Positions 26,685-37,340 are shown, counted from the stretch's first letter. The stretch is DNA of 64,000 bases from Desulfospira joergensenii DSM 10085 (GCF_000420085.1 NZ_ATUG01000001.1:1511223-1575222), one strand, 5' to 3'. Notes: generated by a model from the letters alone, not told the origin. Made by a program: numbers and translations.

Positions 26685-27107
26685 CTATTTCACGATAAAT
26701 ACCGGACAGTCGGCCTTATGCAGCACCTGGTGGGCCACTGACCCCAGGAAAAGCCCTTCAAAGTCACTGACCCCCCGGGATCCCATGACGATGAGATCTA
26801 CTTTTTCGATCCTTGCCACATTGGCGATATTGGTTCCGGGCGCCCCCTCCAGAATCCGGACCTCGTAATCCACGTCCCCCTTCTCCAGGAGGGTTTCAAA
26901 GGGACTGACCAATTCCTCTGAATCTTTCATGATCTCATTGATGGCATTCTGGAAATAAGGTTCGGACAGAACAACCGGAAACCTAGCATGGCAGTGCAGC
27001 AGGAGAATCTTTGAATTGAACTGCTTGGCCAGTTCAACGCCATACCGGGTGGATCTCATGGAATGGTCTGATCCGTCCACAGGATTTAAGATCTTTTTAA
27101 ACTCCAT
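26685..27107 (-). CDS. Universal stress protein (UspA family)
   Basis: 140 residues from the ATG at 27107. A longer frame to 27197 exists, but AGGAGGT lies at ideal distance before 27107 and MEFKKILNPVDGSDHS is the family's usual start. The ATP-binding signature G-2x-G-9x-G-S is present in MGSRGVSDFEGLFLGSVAHQ, so it belongs to the nucleotide-binding class. Single cytoplasmic domain. It is preceded by a sigma70-type promoter with a perfect TATAAT. No operon partner. Confidence 0.92.
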   Translation of the reverse strand: MEFKKILNPVDGSDHSMRSTRYGVELAKQFNSKILLLHCHARFPVVLSEPYFQNAINEIMKDSEELVSPFETLLEKGDVDYEVRILEGAPGTNIANVARIEKVDLIVMGSRGVSDFEGLFLGSVAHQVLHKADCPVFIVK

Positions 27108-27254
27108 GTTACCTCCTTTTCGGCCTGGACCCGGAAACGGCGACGAAAAGACCGGCCAGGGCCGATGTTTTGGGGTTCCCTCCAAAAAGGGGTTCATGAC
27201 AGCACAGAAAAAACCGTAACTAAAGAACAGAAGAAAACTGAAATCCCTGGATCA

Positions 27255-27283
27255 ATTATACGATATTTTATCCGGAATTTAAA
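27255..27283 (-). promoter_or_regulatory. Sigma70 promoter of the usp gene
   Basis: On the minus strand: TTTAAA (27283-27278), a 17-base spacer and TATAAT (27260-27255). It is about 150 bases upstream of the usp start, implying a long leader. The 27108-27476 interval otherwise shows no gene. Confidence 0.5.
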
Positions 27284-27466
27284 ATGAATTGTAACTAGGC
27301 AGGAAATCCCAACCATCTGAACAGAGTGCTCCAGCAGGCAAACAGATACACAGCCGTATACCCGCCACCTTCCATCTCCAGGCAAAAAAGGCCGGCATAT
27401 CCCGGGAAAAAATCATTGATTTTTGCATTTTACAGGCGCATAACGCTTTTGAAAAGGAGCTGACAG

Positions 27467-27496
27467 ATGCCTGGAAATGCGGAGTTTCAAAGCTGA
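27467..27496 (+). CDS. Nine-codon mini-ORF in front of the amine oxidase gene
   Basis: A strong ribosome site (AAAAGGAG, 7 bases) serves the ATG at 27467, which encodes MPGNAEFQS and stops at 27494-27496. The amine oxidase ATG at 27498 begins one base later. This could be a leader peptide coupled to the main gene, or a sign that the oxidase start was altered by mutation. Function not established. Confidence 0.3.
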   Translation: MPGNAEFQS

Positions 27497-27497
27497 T

Positions 27498-28586
27498 ATG
27501 GACACGGAAAAAGTGGATACCCTCATCATTGGAGGCGGCCTCAGCGGAATTTATGCGGCTTCTTTGCTGGCGGCCGGGAAAAAATCCCTGGCTTTGCTGG
27601 AGGCCCGGCCCCGGGTGGGGGGCAGAATTTTAAGTCCGGAGTATCAGGGCTTTTTTACCGATCTGGGACCCTCCTGGTATTGGCCCATGATCAATCCGAA
27701 GATTGAAAATCTTATACAAGTCCTCGGGCTTAAAGGATATCCCCAGTTTGAAACAGGGCTGGGCCGGTTCCAGGCCAAGGACGGCCATGCCGAAACCATT
27801 GCCGGCTATCCAATGGATCCGCCCGGATGGAGGCTTTCCGGAGGGATGATTTCCATTGTCAGAAGGCTCTGCGAACAGATTCCCAGGGATGTCATACGGC
27901 TGAATCATCCGGTCTGTGAAATCCAGCGGCTGGACAAGGGGATTCAGGTCATTGTGGGGCGGCATGACCAGGAACCCAAGTGCCGGCTCAAGGCCTCCAA
28001 CATTATTCTCGCCCTGCCGCCCCGGCTTGCTGCCGGCTCCATTTTGTTTACACCGGATCTCTCCTACGATCTCACCCAGGCCATGTTAAGGGCAAGCACA
28101 TGGATGGCCGGACAGGCCAAGTTCTTTGCCCTGTATGACAAGGCAAATTGGCGGACGACCGGCCTTTCCGGCCAGGGATTCAGCCTGTGCGGTCCCCTGG
28201 GGGAGATTCATGACGGATCCAATGGGGAAAACATGCCCTATGGGCTGACCGGATTTGTCGGGATCCCGGCATTGCGGCGCAAGAAAAGGGAAATCATGAT
28301 CCAGGCCATCCTTGCCCAGCTTCCCCTCCTTTTCGGTCAGGAGGCCGGGCAACCGGTGGGTATCTATTACCAGGACTGGGCAAAAGAAGAATTTACCGCT
28401 ACTGAATATGACCAGCGGGCCGCCCACAATCATCCCGAGTTCCAGCCGCCCTCGGGAAAGACAAGCATCTGGGACAACACCTTTCATTTTGCGGGCACAG
28501 AAACCGCAGATGATTTCGGCGGTTATCTTGAAGGCGCATTATCCAGTGCGGAACGGGCGGTTTCAGCGTCGATCCAATCCTGTTGA
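27498..28586 (+). CDS. Flavin-containing amine oxidoreductase
   Basis: 362 residues from the ATG at 27498 (another in-frame ATG at 27477 has a poorer context). N-terminal FAD-binding Rossmann motif (DTLIIGGGLSGIYAA, then LLEARPRVGGRI). The C-terminal flavin motif FHFAGTETADDFGGYLEGAL is typical of monoamine/polyamine oxidase-type enzymes. Shorter than classical MAO (about 450 or more), like small bacterial members. Probably cytoplasmic. The substrate is unknown, and oxygen use would be notable in an anaerobe. It stands alone between usp and the acyl-CoA dehydrogenase operon. Confidence 0.85.
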   Translation: MDTEKVDTLIIGGGLSGIYAASLLAAGKKSLALLEARPRVGGRILSPEYQGFFTDLGPSWYWPMINPKIENLIQVLGLKGYPQFETGLGRFQAKDGHAETIAGYPMDPPGWRLSGGMISIVRRLCEQIPRDVIRLNHPVCEIQRLDKGIQVIVGRHDQEPKCRLKASNIILALPPRLAAGSILFTPDLSYDLTQAMLRASTWMAGQAKFFALYDKANWRTTGLSGQGFSLCGPLGEIHDGSNGENMPYGLTGFVGIPALRRKKREIMIQAILAQLPLLFGQEAGQPVGIYYQDWAKEEFTATEYDQRAAHNHPEFQPPSGKTSIWDNTFHFAGTETADDFGGYLEGALSSAERAVSASIQSC

Positions 28587-28815
28587 CGGCAGCCCCAGAG
28601 GACGCCGGTTCTTAATCCTTGCCCGCAAAATTACGGAATATCCCTTAGCTGAAAAGTTCTTTTTTCTCCAAAATAAAAGGATACGCCAAAGACATCCCCT
28701 GCTTGGGAAACCTTTTTTCCCAAAACCGGATGGATCCCATCCTGACCTTCCTCCCCCGGATCCCGGGCGAAACCACCCCGAAATCGAATTCTTGAAAGCC
28801 ATCCGAAAAAAACAT

Positions 28816-28872
28816 TTGACAAGCGAATTCCTTTAAATATAGTATGTTAAAAATAGACCGAGCGCTCGTTCA
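28816..28872 (+). promoter_or_regulatory. Promoter and TetR-type operator of the leucine/isovalerate operon
   Basis: TTGACA (28816-28821), a 16-base spacer, TATAGT (28838-28843), then AGACCGAGCGCTCGTTCA at 28855-28872. Bases 28856-28872 are identical to the operator of the TetR gene at 12584-12600. The site covers the expected transcript start, ideal for repression. The rest of the 28587-28978 gap contains a small hairpin at 28703-28723 and no gene. Confidence 0.75.
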
Positions 28873-28978
28873 GTTTTTTTGTTTTCCTTGAGAGGTGCCC
28901 GGCTGGATTCGCTGGGAAGAACCGGAGAAAATAGAGACTCAAATAAAAAACAACCCATAAAAATCAAGGAGGCCCGGG

Positions 28979-30127
28979 GTGGATTTTGACCTTACCAAAG
29001 AGCAGGAGATGATCCGTAAGGAAGTCAGAAAGTTTGCCCGGAAGGAAATTGCCCCCATAGCGGCGGAGCTTGACGAAAAAGAAGAGTTTTCCCAAGAGCT
29101 GACCCGGAAAATGGGAGAAATTGGTCTTTTCGGCATGTTTGTTTCAGAGGAGTATGAAGGCCAGGCAATGGATTATATATCCTATATCATTGCCGTGGAG
29201 GAAATCGCCAGGATAGACGGATCCCAGGCCGCCACCATTGCCGCGGGAAACTCCCTGGGGATCGGTCCCATCTTTTATTTCGGAACAGAGGAGCAGAAGC
29301 TAAAATATCTGCCCAGGCTCTGTTCCGGGGAAGGACTGTGGGGATTCGGCCTGACCGAGCCCACGGCCGGCTCCGATGCCGGGGGGTCCAAGACAACGGC
29401 GGTTCTGGAGGGGGACGAATGGGTGATCAACGGGTCCAAGATATTCATCACCAATGCCGCCTCGGAGATGACCATGGGGGTAACGGTCCAGGCCATCACC
29501 GGGACCCGGGAAAGCGGAAAGCCTGAATATTCCTGCATTCTTGTGGAATCGGGCACCCCGGGCTTCAAGGCCGTTCCCATGCATAAGAAGATGATGTGGC
29601 GGGCCTCCAACACGGCCGAGCTCTATTTTGACAATGTCCGGGTTCCCAAGGAAAATATCCTGGGAAACAAAGGGGACGGATTCCACCAGATGCTGGCCAC
29701 CCTGGACGGGGGACGCCTATCCATCGGTGCCATGGGACTGGGAGGCGCCCAGGGCGCCTATGATCTGGCCCTGAAATATGCAAGGGAAAGGGAGCAGTTC
29801 GGTCAGCCCATCTCCAAATTCCAGGCCGTGGCCTTTAAGCTGGCCGACTGCGCCATGGAAATCGAATGCGCCCGGAACCTGCTCTACAAGGCCTGCTGGC
29901 TCAAGTCCCATCACAGGCCCTATGAAAAGGAAGCAGCCATGGGCAAACTCTATGCTTCCGAGGTCATGGGACGGGTGGCCGACCATGCCGTCCAGATCCA
30001 CGGGGGATACGGGCTTATGAAGGAGTATAACGTGGAGCGGTTCTACAGGGACCATAAACTCCTTGAAATCGGGGAGGGCACCTCGGAAGTCCAGAGAATC
30101 GTCATATCCAGATACATCGGCTGTTAA
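28979..30127 (+). CDS. Acyl-CoA dehydrogenase, short/branched-chain type
   Basis: 382 residues, GTG start with AAGGAGG 6 bases upstream. Typical N-terminal, beta and C-terminal domains: FGLTEPTAGSDAGG for FAD/substrate, KIFITNA, and QIHGGYGLMKEYNVERFYRD. The catalytic base position is Glu366 in EIGEGTSEVQR, as in short-chain and methylbutyryl-type enzymes; classical isovaleryl-CoA dehydrogenases have Ala there and a Glu elsewhere. Context strongly suggests an isovaleryl- or related branched acyl-CoA substrate; the active-site residue leaves this open. First gene of a six-gene operon behind a TetR-type operator. Confidence 0.93.
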   Translation: MDFDLTKEQEMIRKEVRKFARKEIAPIAAELDEKEEFSQELTRKMGEIGLFGMFVSEEYEGQAMDYISYIIAVEEIARIDGSQAATIAAGNSLGIGPIFYFGTEEQKLKYLPRLCSGEGLWGFGLTEPTAGSDAGGSKTTAVLEGDEWVINGSKIFITNAASEMTMGVTVQAITGTRESGKPEYSCILVESGTPGFKAVPMHKKMMWRASNTAELYFDNVRVPKENILGNKGDGFHQMLATLDGGRLSIGAMGLGGAQGAYDLALKYAREREQFGQPISKFQAVAFKLADCAMEIECARNLLYKACWLKSHHRPYEKEAAMGKLYASEVMGRVADHAVQIHGGYGLMKEYNVERFYRDHKLLEIGEGTSEVQRIVISRYIGC

Positions 30128-30147
30128 TCCGGCCCGGGAGATTCACC

Positions 30148-30933
30148 ATGAGCAATGAAGATCTTTTATTAAAACAAGAAAAAAACCAGGCCCTGATCCT
30201 CACCCTGAACCGGCCCCGGGTGATGAATAGTCTCAACTTTGACCTGCTCTTCGCCCTCAGGGACGAGATTGATACTCTTCAATACCGGTCTGAAATCCGC
30301 TGTATCATCCTCACGGGTGCCGGGGAAAAGGCATTCTGCGCCGGCGCCGATCTCAAGGAGAGGGCCGGGCTTTCCCCCAATGAGGTGAAAAAGTTCATCC
30401 TCACCATCCGCAACCTTTTGACCTCCATCCAGAACCTGCCCATGCCGGTGATCTCGGCTGTCAACGGGATTGCCCTGGGAGGCGGAACCGAACTGGCCCT
30501 GGCCTCGGACATAAGGATCGCATCGAAAAAGGCCTCCATGGGTCTGACCGAGACCCGGCTGGCCATCATCCCGGGCGGGGGCGGCACCCAGAGGCTGCCC
30601 AGAGTCGTGGGAGTGGCCAAGGCCAAGGAGCTGATCTTCACGGGCCGGAGGGTGGACGCCGGGGAGGCTCTGGATATCGGCCTGGTCAATAAGACCGTGC
30701 CCGGAGACCAACTCATGGACGCCTGCCTTGACATGGCGGAAATGATCTCCCAAACCGGCCCCATTGCCGTGGAGATGGCAAAATACGCCATTGACAGAGG
30801 CATAGAAACCGACCTGGCCACGGGCCTGGCCATTGAATCCAATGCTTACCGGGTGACCATCCCGACGGAGGACAGGACCGAAGGCCTGACCGCATTCAGG
30901 GAAAAGCGAAAACCCGTTTACAAGGGGAAATAA
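30148..30933 (+). CDS. Enoyl-CoA hydratase, methylglutaconyl-CoA hydratase (AUH)-like
   Basis: 261 residues. Crotonase fold: CAGADLKERAGL forms the CoA/oxyanion region, ALGGGTELALASDIRIA follows, and the catalytic Glu is in GLTETRLAIIPGGGGTQRLP. That last stretch and the C-terminal end (TGLAIESNAYRVTIPTEDR, EKRKP, YKGK) closely resemble mammalian AUH, which hydrates 3-methylglutaconyl-CoA to HMG-CoA. This fits its place between an acyl-CoA dehydrogenase and a biotin-dependent carboxyltransferase. Its stop directly abuts the next start. Confidence 0.92.
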   Translation: MSNEDLLLKQEKNQALILTLNRPRVMNSLNFDLLFALRDEIDTLQYRSEIRCIILTGAGEKAFCAGADLKERAGLSPNEVKKFILTIRNLLTSIQNLPMPVISAVNGIALGGGTELALASDIRIASKKASMGLTETRLAIIPGGGGTQRLPRVVGVAKAKELIFTGRRVDAGEALDIGLVNKTVPGDQLMDACLDMAEMISQTGPIAVEMAKYAIDRGIETDLATGLAIESNAYRVTIPTEDRTEGLTAFREKRKPVYKGK

Positions 30934-32523
30934 ATGGAAGACTTCACCAGCTTCTGGAAAAAGGAAGAAGAAAAACTGGAACAAAGAAGGTCCCAGGCCA
31001 TCTGGCCCGGAGGCCAGAAAGCCGTGGATACCCTGGCCAAAAGGAATAAGCGCCCGGTCAGGGACTTGATCACCGACCTCATCGATCCGGGAACCCCATT
31101 TTTTGAACTCTCCATGCTGGCCGGATTCGGCATGGGATACCCGGGGGTGGAGGATGTGCCCTGCGCCGGGATCGTCACCGGGATCGGCAAAATCCACGGC
31201 AACTGGACCATGATCATGGCCAATGACTCCCGGGTCAAGGCCGGAACCTATTTCCCCATCACCCTGAAAAAACATATGCGGGCCCAGGCCATTGCCGAGA
31301 AATGCGGGCTCAACTGCATCTATATTGCCGATTCAGGCGGGGTATTTCTGCCCATGCAGGCGGAAGTTTTCCCCGATGACCAGCACTTCGGATCCATATT
31401 CTACAACATGGCCCGGATGTCGGCCAAGGGACTGCGCCAGGTGACCCTGAGCACCGGGGGCAATACGGCCGGCGGAGCCTATATCGTGTTCATGGCCTGC
31501 GAATCCATCATGATCGACAGGCAGTCCTTTTCCTTTTTGGGCGGCCCTCCCCTGGTGAAAATGGCCACGGGAGAGGAGATCTCTGCAGAAGACTTAGGGG
31601 GCGCCCGGGTCCACACCCAGGTATCCGGAGGAGCGGACCATCTCTGCAATGATCAGACCGACGCCATTGCCAAGGTCAGGGAACTTCTCTCCCTGACCCG
31701 GCCCCAGGAAATCCATCTGCACAGATACCAGCCCGTGGAACCGGCCACCGGGCCGGAGGTCATCTACGATATCCTGCCCGCCTCCCCCCACCAGGGAATC
31801 TCCGGCCTCGACTTTATCCGCTCCATTGCAGACGGCTCCCATTTCATCGAGGTAAAAAAGAACTTTGCCCCGGGCCGGGGCTCCAATATCCTGACCGGCA
31901 AAATCAGGATCCAGGGCCTTCCCATGGGCGTGGTCTGCTCCAACGGGGCCGGTATCATCTTCCATGAGGCCGCCAAAAAGGTGGCCGAATGGGTGGTCAG
32001 ATGCTCCTATGAAAAGATCCCCATCCTCTTTATCCAGAGTTCCCCGGGTTATATGGTGGGGTCGGAATCAGAGCATGCGGGCATCGGCAAATTCGGAGCC
32101 GATATGGTCCGGGCCGTGTCCTGCGCCCAGGTGCCCCGGATCCAGCTGGTCATCGGCCCGGACAACGGGGCGGCCAACTACGGCATGTGCGGAAGGGCCT
32201 ACCGGCCCCATTTCCTGTTCTCCACCATGCGGGCCAGAACCAGCGTCATGAGCGGCAAAAGCGCCGGAGGGGTTCTGCTTTCCATTGAACAGGCCAAGAA
32301 AAAGGCCAAGGGGGAAACCATGACCCCGGAGGAAATCGAGGCCTTTCAGCAGAAGATGATCGCAAAATACGACGGAGAGGCCCATCCCTTTTTCTGTGCC
32401 TCAAGGCTGCTCAATGACCGGGTCCTGAAATTCTCGGAAATCCGGGAATGGCTGGCCATGGCGGTTGAGGTCAGCATGATAAAACCCGTGGGAGAAGCGT
32501 CCTTTGGAAATTTTAGATTTTAA
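30934..32523 (+). CDS. Acyl-CoA carboxylase carboxyltransferase (beta) subunit, methylcrotonyl-CoA type
   Basis: 529 residues, the length of methylcrotonyl-CoA carboxylase beta subunits. Both crotonase-like halves are recognisable: an N-terminal half with GTYFPITLKKHMRAQAIAEK and IYIADSGGVFLPMQ, and a C-terminal half with SNGAGIIFHEAAKKVAEWV and the oxyanion region GPDNGAANYGMCGRAY. It transfers carboxyl from biotin to the acyl-CoA. No biotin carboxylase/BCCP (alpha) gene is present in this operon or window, so the partner must be elsewhere or the enzyme works differently. Starts 0 bases after the hydratase gene. Confidence 0.9.
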   Translation: MEDFTSFWKKEEEKLEQRRSQAIWPGGQKAVDTLAKRNKRPVRDLITDLIDPGTPFFELSMLAGFGMGYPGVEDVPCAGIVTGIGKIHGNWTMIMANDSRVKAGTYFPITLKKHMRAQAIAEKCGLNCIYIADSGGVFLPMQAEVFPDDQHFGSIFYNMARMSAKGLRQVTLSTGGNTAGGAYIVFMACESIMIDRQSFSFLGGPPLVKMATGEEISAEDLGGARVHTQVSGGADHLCNDQTDAIAKVRELLSLTRPQEIHLHRYQPVEPATGPEVIYDILPASPHQGISGLDFIRSIADGSHFIEVKKNFAPGRGSNILTGKIRIQGLPMGVVCSNGAGIIFHEAAKKVAEWVVRCSYEKIPILFIQSSPGYMVGSESEHAGIGKFGADMVRAVSCAQVPRIQLVIGPDNGAANYGMCGRAYRPHFLFSTMRARTSVMSGKSAGGVLLSIEQAKKKAKGETMTPEEIEAFQQKMIAKYDGEAHPFFCASRLLNDRVLKFSEIREWLAMAVEVSMIKPVGEASFGNFRF

Positions 32524-32541
32524 AAATAAGGAGAGAAGATA

Positions 32542-33666
32542 ATGACAGAATACGATTATTGGAAAATTTTCCCGAGAATGCCGAAAAAGGTCACCATCGG
32601 AGATATCACCGTCCGGGACGGATTCCAGCACCTGGAGAAGTTCATCTCCACCCCGGCCAAGATCACCTATCTTGAGGAACTCATCTTTGCCGGATGCCGG
32701 AACATCGAAGTCACCAACCTAGGCAATCCCCGGAACATGCCCCAATTCTCCGATGCAGAGGAGCTTCTGGCCCATCTGCGGTCGGATAATTTTGTATCCC
32801 GGGCCGCCAGAAAAGGCATTGACATGAAGGATGTGGTCCTGACGGCCATCACCATTAGGGAACCCTCCGTGGACCGGGCCATTGAACTCAAAAACCGGGG
32901 GGTGGGTCCGGACCGGGTCCTGATGATGGTCTCCACCGAAGAACAGCACCACTTTGCCAATTCCGGCACCACCCTTCCCAACTATTGGAAAGAGGCGGAA
33001 CGCTGCATTAAAAAGTGCTCGGATGCAGGAATCAAAATGTGCGGCACCGTATCCACCATCTGGGGAAGCCCCATCGGCGGGGCCACCCGGCTGGAGGATG
33101 CCGTGGAGTTCACCAAGTACTGGCTCTCCATCGGGGCCTCGGACATTGAACATGCCGACCATGACGGTTCGGCTTCCGCGGCAGACGTATACCGGTATTT
33201 TTCCATGATCCTGGATGAGATCCCGGATACCAGCCTCCACATCGCCCATTTCCATGAAACCAAACGGGTGGCTGCGGCTTCGGTTCTGGCCGCACTCCAG
33301 GCCGGCATCACCCATTTTGAGGCCACCCTGGGAGGCCTTGGAGGGCAGCCGGCAAACTTCATGGATGACCGGCCCATCAAAGGAACCGGCGACTATTACT
33401 ATGACGACGAACGCTACGTGGGCCTGGTCTGCCTGGAAGATACCCTTGTACAAATCGATGAAATGGGTATAGAACATGGATATGATATTGACCGGATCCT
33501 CTGGCTGGGCAGGCAGCTGGAGAAGACCGTGGGCACCCGCCTCAGGAGCGAAGCCATGATCAACGGCAGGACCCTGAAAGAGGGGCACATGGAATACGCC
33601 AGACCCGGACTTGCCAAACTCAAGGAAAAACTGGGAGAGACACCGGATCAAAACTTTCCGAAATAG
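32542..33666 (+). CDS. HMG-CoA lyase-like DRE-TIM metallolyase with altered active-site Cys
   Basis: 374 residues, about 75 longer than classical HMG-CoA lyases. DRE-TIM features: TVRDGFQ (the Arg-Asp pair), STPAKI, the metal-binding HFH of HIAHFHETKR, and GGLGG near the C-terminus. In HMG-CoA lyases that motif continues with the catalytic Cys (GGLGGCPY); here position 269 is Gln (GGLGGQPANF). Context (hydratase, carboxyltransferase, acetoacetyl-CoA synthetase) says HMG-CoA cleavage to acetyl-CoA and acetoacetate, but the Cys-to-Gln change and extra length mark it as a divergent subfamily. AAGGAG ribosome site. Confidence 0.8.
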   Translation: MTEYDYWKIFPRMPKKVTIGDITVRDGFQHLEKFISTPAKITYLEELIFAGCRNIEVTNLGNPRNMPQFSDAEELLAHLRSDNFVSRAARKGIDMKDVVLTAITIREPSVDRAIELKNRGVGPDRVLMMVSTEEQHHFANSGTTLPNYWKEAERCIKKCSDAGIKMCGTVSTIWGSPIGGATRLEDAVEFTKYWLSIGASDIEHADHDGSASAADVYRYFSMILDEIPDTSLHIAHFHETKRVAAASVLAALQAGITHFEATLGGLGGQPANFMDDRPIKGTGDYYYDDERYVGLVCLEDTLVQIDEMGIEHGYDIDRILWLGRQLEKTVGTRLRSEAMINGRTLKEGHMEYARPGLAKLKEKLGETPDQNFPK

Positions 33667-33775
33667 AAACCATGCCCTTGGGCACAACAATCCAAGAAAG
33701 AGATGCCCTGTGCTGAAGTTTGCCTTTTCATCCTTTATCCTTCAGCCTTCATCCTTTCATCTATAAGGAGATGCC

Positions 33776-34411
33776 ATGGAAAAAAAGGACAAGATACCCC
33801 ATATCAATGTGGATTATTTTGAAGACCTTACCGGAAATATCCAGAACGGGGATTCCGGACAGGTGGATGAGGTGGGGACCCGTATCCGGCTGCTCCGGGA
33901 GGAGAGAGGATTTTCCCTGGAAGACCTTTCCGACCTGACCGGATTTGAAGTATCCCGGCTGGAGGAAATTGAAAGCGGCCGTTTCAAACCCCAGCTGGGC
34001 ATGGTCATGAAGCTTTCCAAGGCCCTGGATTCAGCCGTGGGCAAACTGGTGTCCGGCATGGGCACAAAGCTGTACTCCATTACCCGGAAAAACGAGAGAA
34101 AATCCATTGCCAGGTCTGCCTCCAAGACCAGCAAGAAAAAGGAATACTCCTATATGAGCCTGGCCCCGGAAGTCCAGGGCAGGCATATGGAAGCCCTGAT
34201 TGTTCAGTTGGAAAAAAATGATGACAAAGAGATCTCCGTTCACAGCGGAGAGGAATTCGTCTATGTTCTGGAAGGAACGGCCAATCTGACCATTGCCAAG
34301 GAATCCTACGATCTGGAACCCGGGGACAGCGCCTATTATCTGTCCACCACTCCCCACTATATCACCGCCAAGACGGAAAAGGCCACTTTACTTGCCGTTC
34401 TATATGAATAA
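33776..34411 (+). CDS. XRE-family regulator with C-terminal cupin domain
   Basis: 211 residues. HTH about 35-95 (GTRIRLLREERGFSLEDLSD, then TGFEVSRLEEIESGRFKPQL). Cupin_2 domain about 135-210 (EFVYVLEGTANLTI, ESYDLEPGDSAYYLSTTPHY). Such HTH-cupin proteins usually sense a small metabolite and control neighbouring catabolic genes. It lies inside the operon before the acetoacetyl-CoA synthetase gene, with a 109-base gap upstream containing CTTCAGCCTTCATCC-type spacer words and possibly its own promoter. The effector is unknown. AAGGAG ribosome site. Confidence 0.9.
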   Translation: MEKKDKIPHINVDYFEDLTGNIQNGDSGQVDEVGTRIRLLREERGFSLEDLSDLTGFEVSRLEEIESGRFKPQLGMVMKLSKALDSAVGKLVSGMGTKLYSITRKNERKSIARSASKTSKKKEYSYMSLAPEVQGRHMEALIVQLEKNDDKEISVHSGEEFVYVLEGTANLTIAKESYDLEPGDSAYYLSTTPHYITAKTEKATLLAVLYE

Positions 34412-34422
34412 GGAGAGGATCC

Positions 34423-36372
<1,950 letters not shown>

Positions 36373-36395
36373 GAATTTTTCAGCTTTCCAGATAG

Positions 36396-36477
36396 ACTGA
36401 AGGCTGAAGACTGAAGGCTGAAGACTGAAGGCTGAAGACTGAAGGTATAGTTGAAATCAATCCTTCAGTCTTCAGCC
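36396..36477. repeat. 14-bp tandem repeats and 16-bp-stem hairpin after the acetoacetyl-CoA synthetase gene
   Basis: ACTGAAGGCTGAAG repeated about 3.6 times (36396-36445). The last part (36430-36445) pairs perfectly with 36462-36477 across a 16-base loop. A shorter hairpin overlaps the stop codon at 36365-36387. No T-run, so it is perhaps an mRNA-end stabiliser rather than a classical terminator. Confidence 0.75.
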
Positions 36478-36512
36478 TTATCGCTTCAGCCTTAAAAGGA
36501 AACTACTTTTCA

Positions 36513-37340
36513 ATGGAACCCTTAGTAAAAGACCATTATGCCTCCAATGATCTGATCTTGAAAATAAAGACGGGTCTGGCAAAGGCCGGGAAAGATATGG
36601 ACAGCCTCAAGGTGAAAGACCTGGCTCCGGTGGACCAGCTCCACACCTGCGGTGCCCCGGCCACGGTCTCTCTTCTGGAAAAAGCCAATGTCACAGAAAA
36701 CCACCGGATCCTGGATGCCGGCTGCGGCATCGGAGGTTCCTCCAGGCTCATGGCCGGGACATTCGGCTGCCAGGTGACGGGCATTGACCTGTCTCCTTCA
36801 TTCATCGAAGCTGCAGAGATCCTGACCCGGCACATTGGACTGGACCGGCTGGCCTCCTTCCGGACAGGATCGATCCTGGACCTGCCCTTTGAGAACGACT
36901 CCTTTGACGGGGTGCTTTGCCAGCATGTAATTTTGAACATCAAAGACAAGGCCGGGGCGATACAGGAATTTTCCAGGGTCTTGAAACCCGGAGGGAAGCT
37001 CATTCTCCATGAAGTCACCCGGGGGCAAGGCCCTTCCCCTGCCCTGCCGGTCCCCTGGGCCGCCACCCCGGACACCTCGTTTCTCGAACCCTGGGAAACC
37101 TGTGAGGCCCTGATGAAAGGGGCTGGATTCTCGACAGAGTATTTCAGGGACGACACCCGGGCCGGCCTGGCCTGGTGGGAAAAGATCAAAGCTGCGGCTG
37201 AAAAAAATCGGGGAAAAACCTATCCCCTGGGCGTTCACCTCATATTCGGAAAAAATGCCTCCCTTTTCAGGGAGACCATGCCCCGAAATTTCAGAAACAA
37301 CTCCATCTGCCTGGTTGAAGCTGTTTTAAAAAAGCTTTAG
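36513..37340 (+). CDS. SAM-dependent methyltransferase (class I)
   Basis: 275 residues. Motif I ILDAGCGIGGSSRLM with the acidic motif II in VTGIDLSPSFIE, then SFDGVLCQHVILNI and LKPGGKLILHEV, so it is a UbiE/COQ5-like small-molecule methyltransferase. The N-terminal 60 residues (HYASNDLILKIKTGLAKAG) resemble those of methyltransferases acting on small metabolites or quinones, but the substrate cannot be determined. Alone between the repeat hairpin and ferritin, with no obvious pathway partner. Confidence 0.85.
   Translation: MEPLVKDHYASNDLILKIKTGLAKAGKDMDSLKVKDLAPVDQLHTCGAPATVSLLEKANVTENHRILDAGCGIGGSSRLMAGTFGCQVTGIDLSPSFIEAAEILTRHIGLDRLASFRTGSILDLPFENDSFDGVLCQHVILNIKDKAGAIQEFSRVLKPGGKLILHEVTRGQGPSPALPVPWAATPDTSFLEPWETCEALMKGAGFSTEYFRDDTRAGLAWWEKIKAAAEKNRGKTYPLGVHLIFGKNASLFRETMPRNFRNNSICLVEAVLKKL

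Noticed and set aside
30169..31275. Long minus-strand open frame across the hydratase and carboxyltransferase genes
   Set aside because: Both genes under it are strongly conserved enzymes on the plus strand; the antisense frame has no recognisable motif and reflects high GC at third codon positions.
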